Below are positions 31,163-37,375 of a stretch of 64,000 nucleotides of DNA, in pieces (position 1 is the stretch's first letter; each line of letters starts with the position of its first letter). The position numbers and the translations under genes were made by a program. Where the stretch lies: positions 586,001-650,000 of the forward strand of contig NC_083534.1 of NCBI RefSeq assembly GCF_032362555.1, read 5' to 3'. Below the pieces are notes generated by a model that was not told the DNA's origin, searched no databases, and saw only the letters and a program-made list of their open reading frames with translations. This stretch comes from Amyelois transitella. Taxonomy: Eukaryota; Arthropoda; Insecta; Lepidoptera; Pyralidae.

Positions 31163-34100
31163 GTCAATAATTAATATTAACTAATTTTAATTCTTGTACC
31201 AAACCGTGCACGGTACCTACAAATAAGTAGTTTTAATACAGTGGATTGTAAACTTCTATTAATTCATATTTCGATAAAATTAAAATAAAACTGTATTTTA
31301 TTTTAATTTCTCCTGCGAGGGAGATGTAGAGGTAAGACAATGTAACCCTATTTATAAGTGATTTGTATGAAATATAATTCAGTATTAACTCATCATTCGG
31401 TCTATCAATTAGTCTCCTAACACACCACCTTTACATCGCCTTTTACGACATCCATGGTAGAGAGATGGAGTGGTCCTATTCTTTTTTCAAATAGTGCGGG
31501 GAGCCACACGGATATGTATATAATCGCCGTTAGACTCTAACATACCTGTTGGCCTTCTCTTTAGCCTTCTCCTCCATCATCATGATCTCATCCAAAGCTG
31601 ATTTCTTGTTCTTCTCAACGGTTACATCTGATTTTGTCTTTTTGCTGTCATCTTTTGATTTCAATTTAAATGCTGATGTTGGTAACGACTCAGGTTTTTT
31701 GCCTGGAAGAGAGGTTGCCATTCAATATTAATAACTTGTAATTAACTTAATTATATATGTATATACATACATACATAAAATCACGCCTCTTTTCCGGAGG
31801 GGTAGGCAGAGACTACCTCTTTCCACTTGCCACGATCTCTGCATACTTCCTTCGCTTTACCAGGACGTCCTATATGTATATATATATATATAACCTAAGT
31901 ATATATACTAGAAGCCGCCCGCGACTTCGTCCGCATGGAAACCCTATCAATCCCGCGGGAACTCCGGGATAAAAAGGAGCCTATATGTTATTCTGGGTCT
32001 TCAGCTACCTACATACAAAATTTTATCGTAATCGGTTCAGTAGTTTTTGCGTTAAATAGTAACAAACATCCATACTGACAACCTGACATACTTACAAACT
32101 TTCGCATTTATAATATTAGTAGGGCATTATTTTTACTTCGGATTCTTCTTTTAGGCGATGGGCTAGCAACCTGTCACTATTTGAATCTCAATTCTATCAT
32201 TAAGCCAATTGGCTGAATGAGGCCTATCAGTCTTTCAAGACTGCTGCCTCTGTCTACCCCGCAAGGGATATAGACGTGATTGGAAAGAGTGACAGGGTCA
32301 TGTTCAGGCTTAATGATAGAATTGAGATTCAAATAGTGACAGGTCGCTATTCTATTCTATTTTAATTTATGTATGTAATACTGTACCTTCACATTTCCTC
32401 TTCAAGTTCAAACTGAGAGTGACTCTATCTTGGCTACTTTCCCTCTTGAATTCGGAGTAAGTTGGTTCGCTTGCAGTAGTACCCTCCTTTTTACCACGCG
32501 CGACTTGCTTCCCGATAAATTCTAGCATTCGTTCCTGCAAAAACGAGTGAAACATTAACATATTATTGGTCATAGGCTTATAAACCTGTCACTATTTGCC
32601 AAATAGCTGAACGTGGCCCATCAGTCTTTTCAAGACTGTTGGCTCTGTCTACCTCGCAAGAGATATAGACTTGATTATATGTATGTATGTATATTTACTA
32701 CAAAGTTTTGGCTACAAGTTTTATGACCAGCTGCCTGACCTGACCTGACCTGAGGTCAACCCTCTTTAGGTATGCTTTTGTGGTTTAAAACCCCCTCTCA
32801 AGTATAAAGCAAAGTCGCTTCCCTTTCCTGTTCCTATGTCTTGTATGTATGTTTAGATCATTAAAACTATACGACGATTTTGATTATCTTTTTTCTACCT
32901 TCTTCTTTTTCATCAAACGAGGTTTAAAAATTGTACCTGATCATACACACATACATATGGTCACGTCTATATCCCTTGCGGGGTAGACAGAGCCGACAGT
33001 CTTGAAAAGACTGAATGGCCACATTCAGCTATTTGGCTTAATGATAGAACTGAGATTCAAACAGTGACAGGTTGCTAGCCCATCGCCTAAAAAAAGAATC
33101 CCAAGTTTGTAAGCCTTTCCCTTAGTCGCCTTTAACGACATCCACGGGAAAGAGACGGAGTGGTCCTATTCTTTTTTGTATTGGTGCCGGGAACCGCACC
33201 GCACGATCTACTATACCTGATCATCTTTGTCCATCTTCTCCTTCTTGGCTTTCGCCTCCATCGCAGCCACAGCAGCCGGGTCCCTGTCAATGTACGCCAC
33301 GAACCAGCCCTTCTCCGTCTCGTCCACAACGCACTTGCCCTCCCGTCCGAGCCATTTCACGAACTCTGTGAGCGTCTCCCATTGTGTAGCGTTCATGTGG
33401 AGGTGATCTCTGAAACATACGTACATATAGTCATGTTTAAATCGCTTGCAGGGCTAGCGGAGCCAACAGTTGTGAAAGAACTGAGAGGCCAGCTGTGTGG
33501 ATACATACATACATACATAAAATCACGCCTCTTTTCCGGAGGGGTAGGCAGAGACTACCTCTTTCCACTTGTCAAATCAAATGTCTTTATTGTGGTAACA
33601 CAGGTAAAAAAAAGCTCATAATAAAGGTACTGTGAATCGCTGTGACCTGTCATAAATTGACATACAATAATTTCAGAGTCAAGTTATCCTAACTAATTTT
33701 ACAATTCAGCTATACATTCGAATTCAAGTCAATTATATAAAATAAAACTAATTAATATAAAATTGCATTGAAAATTAATTACAAAATAACATCATGTCAA
33801 TCTATTCTTGCCACAATCTCTGCATACTTCCTTTGCTTCATCCACATTCATAACTCTCTTCATGCACGCTCGGCTTTTCATTTTCTGTGTGGATTTATAA
33901 TGGAATTGAGATTTGAATAGGTTTCCAGCCCTTGGCCTACAAAAGGAAAAGTTTATCTATTCTAATATTATAATTCCCCGTTTTTTTCACATATTCCATT
34001 ATTTCTTTGTTCCTTATAGTTGCAGTGTGATGTTATACCGCCTAAAGCATCCTCATAAATGGTCTATTCAAAACCAAAATAATTTTTCAATTCAAACTAG

Positions 34101-34508
34101 TAGTTCCTGAGATTAGCGCGTTCAAACAAACAAACTCTTCAGCTTTATTAGTATAAATAAAATATTAATTTTGAACTACTAAACACAAAACAAGGCTCAC
34201 CTGTTAGAAATGTAGTCTTGATACACTTTGTTTGCATTGACTCTTTTTGTGCCAAATTGCCGCTTCAATAATTCCAAGTAACCGTCCGAGAACTCCTTGG
34301 AGAACTCATCTATGTACTTGTTAGCATTGTCAGCGAACAGCAAAAGCTGCCTTTGGTGTGATTCGGACATCGTATGGCATTTAAAACCGTTCTCATCACG
34401 ACACTGTTTCTGACACATTTGACAATACCAGCGCAGTTTCTGCAGTCCCTTGGCTTTTATCTTGTTAGCGATGTACTTCGGAGTACCCTTTTCGGCTTTA
34501 CCACCCAT
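22058..34508 (-). CDS. kin17: KIN17 DNA/RNA-binding protein, complete, 7 exons
   Basis: KIN17 is a conserved nuclear protein of DNA replication/repair and RNA processing. Exons in coding order: 34508-34201, 33409-33217, 32534-32387, 31702-31546, 24066-23907, 23082-22960, 22132-22058 (stop TGA). Together 387 aa, close to the usual length of about 390. The start MGGKAEKGTPKYIANKIKAK is typical. The C2H2 zinc finger uses C29, C32, H45 and H51. The winged-helix mid domain is about residues 52-160 (LTEFVKWLGREGKCVVD, GWFVAYIDRDP). A Lys/Glu-rich linker is about 165-270, and the C-terminal tandem SH3/KOW part runs from DYWLTDGIIVKIV to GVQYEDISKMAS. Introns are loaded with repeats; the 7.5 kb fourth intron carries a full gypsy element in antisense. 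Confidence 0.95.
22163..22312 (-). repeat. SINE-like repeat A, 3' half, reverse
   Basis: Starts with ACATACATACATACATATGG and ends at CATCGCCTAAAAAAGAA, about 30 bp after the last kin17 acceptor. With the + copy at 22667-22924 it flanks a LINE fragment. Confidence 0.8.
22313..22665 (-). repeat. rearranged fragment of the LINE at 35-37 kb, with two hairpins
   Basis: Two blocks match the LINE ORF at 35272-37067: 22313-22600 corresponds to about 36287-36520, and 22600-22663 to about 35890-35960, with the stretch between deleted. Within the first block the element's AGTTGTTGATTGTAAACCAG and CAGTTAGAGATGGCGG are each followed by their own reverse complement (about 22401-22445 and 22455-22487). 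The parent copy has no such inverted repeats. Confidence 0.85.
22667..22924 (+). repeat. SINE-like repeat A, full length
   Basis: GTGCCGTGTGG head to TAGACGTGACCACATG, in the last kin17 intron. Confidence 0.88.
23069..23368. repeat. 150-bp tandem duplication covering a kin17 splice acceptor
   Basis: Unit 1 (about 23069-23218) includes the first 14 nt of kin17 exon 23082-22960 and its acceptor. Unit 2 (about 23219-23368) repeats TTTCCAAATGATTCTGTTAA and then GGGAATAATAACAATATCAG, GAACGAAGTAAATAA and the TTTTTTTTCAACAAAAACAT stretch. Both units end in the start of the Helitron-like element (AAAGAGTTTGTTT), which continues after unit 2 to about 23437. The junction shares only GTTT. Confidence 0.85.
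23437..23795. repeat. SINE-like repeat A: reverse head fragment plus full forward copy
   Basis: 23440-23493 is a reverse 5' end (GAGATGGAGTGGTCCTATTC to CCACACGGCA). 23537-23795 is a full + copy with a TATGTATG tail. Both lie in kin17 intron 5. Confidence 0.85.
24615..24868 (-). repeat. Helitron-like (Lep1-like) element, reverse
   Basis: TTATTTTGGGCATCATTGAAG to CAAACAAACAAACTGTTC and GCTTTATAATATTAGTATAG. Confidence 0.7.
25058..25168 (+). repeat. gypsy-1 5' LTR
   Basis: 111 bp, TGTAGAGGTAAG to CCACCTTTACA. It is unusually short for a gypsy LTR. Confidence 0.93.
25169..25181 (+). promoter_or_regulatory. gypsy-1 primer binding site
   Basis: TGGCGACCCTGCC follows the 5' LTR directly. TGG pairs with the CCA end of a tRNA. 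The first eight bases agree with the tRNA-Arg-type PBS of 412/mdg1 elements as I remember it, so the primer identity is tentative. Confidence 0.7.
25321..25608 (+). CDS. gypsy-1 small upstream ORF: predicted myristoylated single-pass membrane protein
   Basis: 95 codons starting at the internal Met at 25321; an upstream Met at 25264 is possible. The N-terminus MGASQT fits the N-myristoylation pattern (Gly2, Thr6), which favours the 25321 start. One clear membrane segment spans about residues 38-60 (IMLSVIFVILFVGVCMVIY). The rest is a basic tail (KRCHRKWIREEIRQ, MRSWRGRREADK). It lies between the PBS and gag, 250 bp before gag. I recall small upstream ORFs in some insect gypsy lineages, but cannot assign a family or function. 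Confidence 0.65.
   Translation: MGASQTKEEIILAQNAAGGGALNQATIERHMGLTNIMLSVIFVILFVGVCMVIYHFYKRCHRKWIREEIRQTNKRESFLMRSWRGRREADKVEQV
25860..27044 (+). CDS. gypsy-1 Gag
   Basis: 394 codons, forming the particle capsid. The N-terminal three quarters is helical and Lys/Glu-rich, with a capsid-like core (about 95-260: LGLLPVMNDDE, YYAETLDSESQKKLITFVL, IRQFAEGLRNRRI). The C-terminus from about residue 285 is a low-complexity Arg/Gly/Asn/Tyr domain (RGRGNYNRGPRVYRG and similar) that replaces the usual CCHC zinc knuckle and probably binds RNA. Met4 (25869) is an alternative start. The end overlaps pol by 38 nt. Confidence 0.85.
   Translation: MIVMAQLIHDIYKELLCIRTYLIKIGPSKRIGETIEKKLREAEQIKLKYEQVLEEINEKLNDLTSEDYELLCKHCTLFEDLFKEIESLCKIDRKIVTMEKFNHKVALGLLPVMNDDENNTKHLIDTIEYYAETLDSESQKKLITFVLRSRLSESAKLLLNDKYDTIADLVLAMRSCLLAKKSATAIQKQLLSLKQNEMSIVDYGKELSEMFVNLTISQSQGDSEKYKALKSINENQAIRQFAEGLRNRRISTIILAQKFTSLKDAVQAAVEEDVASPSTSNNIMTMRNYRNNGNRNFRGRGNYNRGPRVYRGKYTQYNHMQQGSSGQRGGNQGARVWRNRGGRDNSYRGSTPRRNFGRNYRGRTNNYNHQVHMISRDDVEGKVDTNSNIQFFRD
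27007..30711 (+). CDS. gypsy-1 Pol polyprotein: protease, reverse transcriptase, RNase H, integrase
   Basis: Up to 1234 codons; the listed start is the first Met of the open frame, and expression probably depends on frameshifting from gag. Aspartic protease with LVDTGAS (Asp40). RT about residues 280-500 with WRLVVDYRKIN, the catalytic YQDD box at 449-452, and FRMPMG-like RMPMGLKTSP. RNase H about 580-710 (QTDASGYAIGAVL, IEKELLAIVWAVKHF, QTDHKPLVYL). Integrase has an HHCC zinc region (SGHAGVRRMF, CDKCQRMK) and D960, D1020, E1056 with the D-35-E spacing. No chromodomain is evident. Relative to gag the frame is +1 (equivalently -2). Confidence 0.92.
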   Translation: MIRILIFSFFVTKHQILASNNTCHVTLHLSNNCAYSWLVDTGASISAIKYKHVREQNIPLQKEHIEIDGIGGRVRAIGYVCLQLFIPSMKNSVTQKFYVFDSLPCRANGIIGQDFLNKYRATLDFKNKSLQLYSNENKQIVMPLTTNQCSFNIPSRCETIHYIDTELTEESVVCSSEICDGIYIANALVKPENGKIPIQILNTTEKNLTLSEIKPIVHKASDYQSCAFGKCNKNADRARRLLMELKLDYLNMEEQKSIENICVKYADIFYLPSDKLSTTNIYEHSIHLKQNTEPIFVKPYRLPHSQKDEIKKQIDKMLSEGIIEPCQSEWSSPILLVPKKLDSTGEKKWRLVVDYRKINNVIKEDKFPLPNIHEILDSLSGCVYYTHLDLHQGYYNVSLEKSSRKYTAFCSGQFQMTRMPMGLKTSPSSFSRMMNIAMAGLTYEKCMVYQDDLICMGRDLESHNKNLQDIFQRLREVNLKLNPNKCEFLKKDILYLGHVVSAAGVLPDPEKIKIVQNYHVPKTTDEAKRFVAFVNYYRRFVPNFAEKAHPLNQLCRKNVTFVWDEACQKSFETLKNAIISHPVLQYPNLSQENTFIIQTDASGYAIGAVLNNNDGRPVAYASRSLNKAEKNYPTIEKELLAIVWAVKHFRPYLYGRKFIIQTDHKPLVYLFNMKDPSSRLMKFRMALEEYDFVIEYIRGADNAAADALSRLCISSDELKEMNEQMVNVMTRAQKRRENEKNKDTGNNMVPTDDWTDHPRVIETHIKPKRSIELRFASVTDMQFLRRMRYKSSKTNTLLYVEEKKCIFINPDSQSQISSGEFARELCVLCKSNDISEVCFIKKKNYCLFIEKLVSAIKDIKNWSGPRLCVLNDIKRIEDKDEKRIILNDFHLLPTSGHAGVRRMFTNIKKYYYWPGLENDVKEFVKRCDKCQRMKHSSHYIKEPMVVTTTANSAFEKIFLDTVGPIDRDENNYSYIITIQCELTKYVEAYPMVTKSSVEIAQKFVNNFILRYGIPKVIATDRGTEFLSSIFKEVCKLMNIDQLQSTAYHHQTLGSLENTHKGLGNYLRIQCERHPEIWSTWLPFWCFSHNTSVHSETKFTPFELVFGKRCVLPSNLTKDYVDPLYNVDSYPLELRYRIQTSQKEARDNLILSKNRRKEKYDRNSNSIIYKENDLILLKNETGNKLQSIYSGPYKVVKEIPPNVEIIKNNKIDIVHKNRTKLYHEPTEMSNSQNDS
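30712..31324 (+). other. gypsy-1 3' non-coding region with repeated block, A-tracts and purine tract
   Basis: A block (ATTGCATTGTATA and about 50 nt later TATTTTTAGCCTG then ACTTGTA) occurs at about 30724-30783 and again at about 30972-31030. Two A-runs follow: about 21 nt near 31050-31070 and about 40 nt at 31118-31159. The polypurine tract GAGGGAGA (31317-31324) touches the 3' LTR. No env frame is present. Confidence 0.8.
31325..31435 (+). repeat. gypsy-1 3' LTR
   Basis: 111 bp, identical by eye to the 5' LTR and followed by the duplicated target TCGC. Confidence 0.93.
31757..31868 (-). repeat. 3' end of LINE family B, reverse
   Basis: ACATACATACATAAAATCACG, CTCTTTTCCGGAGGGGTAGG and CACGATCTCTGCATAC up to the ACCAGGACGTCC segment, in kin17 intron 3. 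Confidence 0.75.
31908..32125 (-). repeat. Helitron-like element family D, reverse
   Basis: ACTAGAAGCCGCCCGCGACT to CTTTCGCATTTATAATATTAG, the reverse of the copy at 11838-12039. Confidence 0.65.
32140..32345. repeat. fold-back copies of SINE-like repeat A
   Basis: A + fragment (32140-32278, TTAGGCGATGGGCTAGCAAC to TATAGACGTGAT) runs straight into a shortened - fragment (32279-32345, TTCAGGCTTAATGATAGAA, GATTCAAATAGTGACAGG). Confidence 0.75.
32575..32690 (+). repeat. SINE-like repeat A, partial
   Basis: AGGCTTATAAACCTGTCAC, GCTGAACGTGGCCCATCAG and a TATGTATG tail, in kin17 intron 2. Confidence 0.75.
32949..33204 (-). repeat. SINE-like repeat A, full length, reverse
   Basis: ACACATACATATGGTCACG to GGTGCCGGGAACCGCACCG, ending 13 bp before the kin17 exon boundary at 33217. 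Confidence 0.85.
33497..33870 (-). repeat. LINE-B 3' end interrupted by another LINE 3' end
   Basis: LINE B is at 33497-33570 (up to CTCTTTCCACTTG) and resumes at about 33807 (TTGCCACAATCTCTGCATAC to CATTCATAACTCTCTTCATG). The 235 bp between begins TCAAATCAAATGTCTTTATTG, a LINE 3' end read on the - strand. Confidence 0.7.
33975..34155 (-). repeat. Helitron-like (Lep1-like) element, partial reverse
   Basis: TTCCCCGTTTTTTTCACATA to TCAAACAAACAAACTCTTC and GCTTTATTAG, 45 bp from the kin17 exon-1 donor. Confidence 0.65.
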
Positions 34509-35271
34509 TTTTAAGCGGATTTTGGGGTAGCTAGTGTTGGTTAAAAACTAATTTTTATGTTTACAATGTTTGGGTTTGTTGGAATGATAATATGTGATTG
34601 GAATTTTAATAGGTTGAGCAGTGTGTTACTCTAGGCTCATGTGACTTATTATATTATAGGAATATTCAACGAGATATCGTTTAGGTAATAAAAATATGAA
34701 TGATTAAATGGAATAAAACATACACAACACAACAATGACAGTATTTGACCTTCATGACAGGACAGTTAAAAACTGTCAATGTTGTTTTTTTTTTGGGAAA
34801 TAAGCACATGCAGTATCTTTTGCAGCCTTATGGCGCGCCTACAATATGATATTTATTTAATTTGACATTATAATATGATATATACAGGGCCACTCCATCT
34901 CATTTTATGGATGTCATAAAGGGCGACTAAGGGATAGGCTTATAAATTTGAGATTCTTCTTTTAGGCAATAGGCTAGCAACCTGTCACTATTTGAATCTC
35001 AATTCTATCGTAAAGCCAAATAGCTGAACGTGGCCTATCAGTATTTTCAAGACTCTTGGCTCTGTCGTGATTATATATATGTATGTATGATATAAATTTA
35101 AACGTTAGTTATTGTTCCACTAACATACAAACACTCGCATCTTTATCATTTATGGAGAAGACTGAGTCAACAGCCACCTGTAAAGGCTATGTCAAGTTGG
35201 ATGACTTTTCAATCTACACGGGAACAAAGAGGTGAAATTCGATTCATACAGGCACAGCCGATGTTCCGATT
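34509..35271. other. kin17 upstream region
   Basis: The first 370 bp upstream of the kin17 ATG presumably hold its promoter; I see no clear TATA element. A repeat A copy (+, 34886-35089, 5' head missing) and short unassigned sequence fill the rest up to the LINE tail. Confidence 0.5.
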
Positions 35272-37067
35272 CAATAGAATAGAATAGAATAGAATAGAAT
35301 AGATTTATTTTCAAAATTGGATACAAGGTATCACTTATTGACGTCACATAACTTAAATCTAATTATAATTACTACCGCTTCCAAAGCGCATGTGTAGAAG
35401 AAGCGGCGGAACAAACTACACTGCAGCATTTTCACAGGACGTCAATTTACAAATAAAGATCTCTTAAATCTAAATCGTGGACGAATGCACATTGTCTACA
35501 TTAAAAAACATGTATGAATGTAGAACTGATTATGTCAATACGAATATTTCGTCAAATAAAATAAATATAAAATAAAATATGTACATACTGTACAAATTAT
35601 GTCAAGATCATGTCAAAAATACACAAGCATTTAAGAGGCCATTATGTCCAGCTCGGGCCACACATGTTTATCATTAATATAATCATCCGTGCTGTAATAG
35701 GCTTTCCTACAAAGCTCAACTTTAATATACTGTTTGAATTTTCTATCATTCATTTCAAGAACACTTTTTGGTAATTTATTATAAAATCTTATACAATTAA
35801 TCAGAAATGATTTCCCTACCTTAGCCAGCCGATGTGCTGGGATCGACAACTTGTAATTGTTCCGCAGTGATCTACTAGTACATTCACCTACTTTTTTGAA
35901 AGAGTCTAAGTTTTTCCTAACATGCATGATGTTATCGAATATGTATTGGGAGGGCAAAGTTAAAATATTTAGGTTTTTGAAAAAATCTCTAAGGGAATCT
36001 CTTTGTTTAAGACCGTAGATATATCGAATTGCCCTTTTTTGTAAAATGAAAATAGTTTGTATGTCTGCTGCTGATCCCCAAAGCAGTAGACCATATGACA
36101 TTAAACTATGAAAATAACTAAAATATACTAGCTTAGCAGTTGCCACATCCGTCAAATGCCTAATACGACGAATAGCGTACGCTGCAGAACTAAGCCTTTT
36201 AGAAAGTTTTAAAATGTGAGCATGCCATTTCAAATTTGAATCTAATGTTATTCCTAAGAAAGTAGTACTATCAACAAAATCTAATCTTTTACTACTTATA
36301 CTAATATCCACATTTGCCTGCCGCACATTGGGAAGTGTAAACTTAATGCATTGGGTCTTATTTGCATTTAACAGTAAGTTGTTGATTGTAAACCAGTTAG
36401 AGATGGCGGCTAAAGTGCTATTCACATCATCACAGATTTCGCTACGGCGGTTCATTTTAAAAATTAGTGACGTATCATCTGCAAATAACACGATGCCAGT
36501 CTGTTTCTCAATCATGCAAGGCAGGTCGTTGATATATATCAGAAAGAGAAAAGGTCCCAAAATGGAACCTTGCGGTACCCCAATTTTTACCGTCGCTCCT
36601 TTCGATTTTGTATTATTTAAATCTACCGTCTGTAATCTATCACTAAGATATGATTTAATTAGTTCAACGGCAGCAGTATCGAACCCGTAATGAGCGAGCT
36701 TGAGCAGAAGAGTTCTATGATCTACGCAATCAAATGCTTTGGTCAGATCGCAAAACACTCCGATGGCATCCTGTGAGTCTTCCCATGCATTGAGAATATG
36801 AGTGACAAGAGCCACACCTGCATCTGTTGTACATTTCCCCTCAGTAAAGCCGTATTGCTGACTATGAAATAATTTATTAGACTTAAAGTAACGCTGCATT
36901 TGATTAAGCATGATTCTCTCGAACACCTTGCTCAAAATTGGTAAAATTGAGATTGGTCTATAATTACCAGGATCTGATTTTTCACCTTTCTTGAATAATG
37001 GAATTAGTTTACTATACTTCATTAAATTTGGAAATATCCCTTGGTCAACACAATTATTGAATATATA
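35272..37067 (-). mobile_element. LINE-2: 5'-truncated non-LTR retrotransposon, split by the errantivirus
   Basis: The 3' end is a (CTATT)n tail, seen as AGAATAGAATAGAATAG at 35272-35306. A UTR of about 325 bp follows, then the RT ORF up to the errantivirus target site at 37068-37071. Beyond the errantivirus the RT frame continues in phase for about 20 codons (44577 to about 44640, VNIIAGDLA just before the junction), after which the LINE ends. A rearranged piece of the same family is at 22313-22665. Confidence 0.8.
35631..37022 (-). CDS. LINE-2 reverse transcriptase, partial
   Basis: 463 codons from the first Met; the frame stays open further upstream to the errantivirus junction. RT motifs are intact: FKKGEKSDPGNYRPISILP, QQYGFTEGKCTTDA, VFCDLTKAFDCVDHRTLL, GVPQGSILGPFLFLIYIND and the catalytic LFADDTSLIF. 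The C-terminal part follows with SYGLLLWGSA and LQKRAIRYIYG. The endonuclease domain is missing, so this is a dead, 5'-truncated copy of a CR1/Jockey-like LINE different from the one at 3.2-8.5 kb. Confidence 0.88.
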   Translation of the reverse strand: MKYSKLIPLFKKGEKSDPGNYRPISILPILSKVFERIMLNQMQRYFKSNKLFHSQQYGFTEGKCTTDAGVALVTHILNAWEDSQDAIGVFCDLTKAFDCVDHRTLLLKLAHYGFDTAAVELIKSYLSDRLQTVDLNNTKSKGATVKIGVPQGSILGPFLFLIYINDLPCMIEKQTGIVLFADDTSLIFKMNRRSEICDDVNSTLAAISNWFTINNLLLNANKTQCIKFTLPNVRQANVDISISSKRLDFVDSTTFLGITLDSNLKWHAHILKLSKRLSSAAYAIRRIRHLTDVATAKLVYFSYFHSLMSYGLLLWGSAADIQTIFILQKRAIRYIYGLKQRDSLRDFFKNLNILTLPSQYIFDNIMHVRKNLDSFKKVGECTSRSLRNNYKLSIPAHRLAKVGKSFLINCIRFYNKLPKSVLEMNDRKFKQYIKVELCRKAYYSTDDYINDKHVWPELDIMAS

Positions 37068-37071
37068 AGCT

Positions 37072-37354
37072 AATTACGATAGCAGTTCCCGCAGGACTCA
37101 AAAAAAACCGAAATTAATTTATAACTAATTTATTTAAAGTAAAAGAATTACAATATAAATCTTATGAACTAACGTAGTGACGATCCGAAGTTAGGAATTC
37201 AAGTCGCCGGGCTGACGCAATGCACAGCCGATGTTCCAACGTGACTTCACGTGTTGCATAGTCAGCGGTTTACTTTAGGTGCATAGAAATATCACGTTGT
37301 TCTAGAATGTTCGATGTCTAGTCAGCATATTCCATTAGGGTTGCGTATATGACA
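37072..37354 (-). repeat. errantivirus 3' LTR
   Basis: 283 bp. On the - strand it starts TGTCATATACG and ends CGTAATT. Confidence 0.93.
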
Positions 37355-37363
37355 CCTCCCCCC
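37355..37363 (-). promoter_or_regulatory. errantivirus polypurine tract
   Basis: GGGGGGAGG on the - strand, directly before the 3' LTR. It would prime plus-strand DNA synthesis. Confidence 0.85.
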
Positions 37364-37375
37364 GAAGTTCAGCAA

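Larger units (their letters stand above)
25058..31435 (+). mobile_element. full-length Ty3/gypsy LTR retrotransposon (gypsy-1)
   Basis: Two 111-bp LTRs (25058-25168 and 31325-31435) are identical by eye and begin TGT, end ACA. Target-site duplication TCGC at 25054-25057 and 31436-31439. Internal order: PBS, small ORF, gag, pol (PR-RT-RNaseH-IN), a 3' non-coding region, purine tract. No env. The integrase region with AYHHQTLGSLENTH is reminiscent of the 412/mdg1-like gypsy lineages; that assignment is from memory. The identical LTRs and open frames indicate a recent insertion, antisense in kin17 intron 4. Confidence 0.93.
24869..31511 (-). repeat. SINE-like repeat A split by the gypsy element
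   Basis: The 3' part lies at 24869-25057 (tail, CACGTCTATATCGTTTGCGG, up to CCCTTAGTCGC). The 5' part lies at 31436-31511 (TCGCCTTTTACGACATCC to AGCCACACGG). The 4-bp TCGC is present on both sides of the inserted element. Confidence 0.9.

Noticed and set aside
33160..33621. 153-codon + strand open frame
   Set aside because: It lies antisense to a kin17 exon and continues into a repeat A and a LINE-B copy; no independent support.
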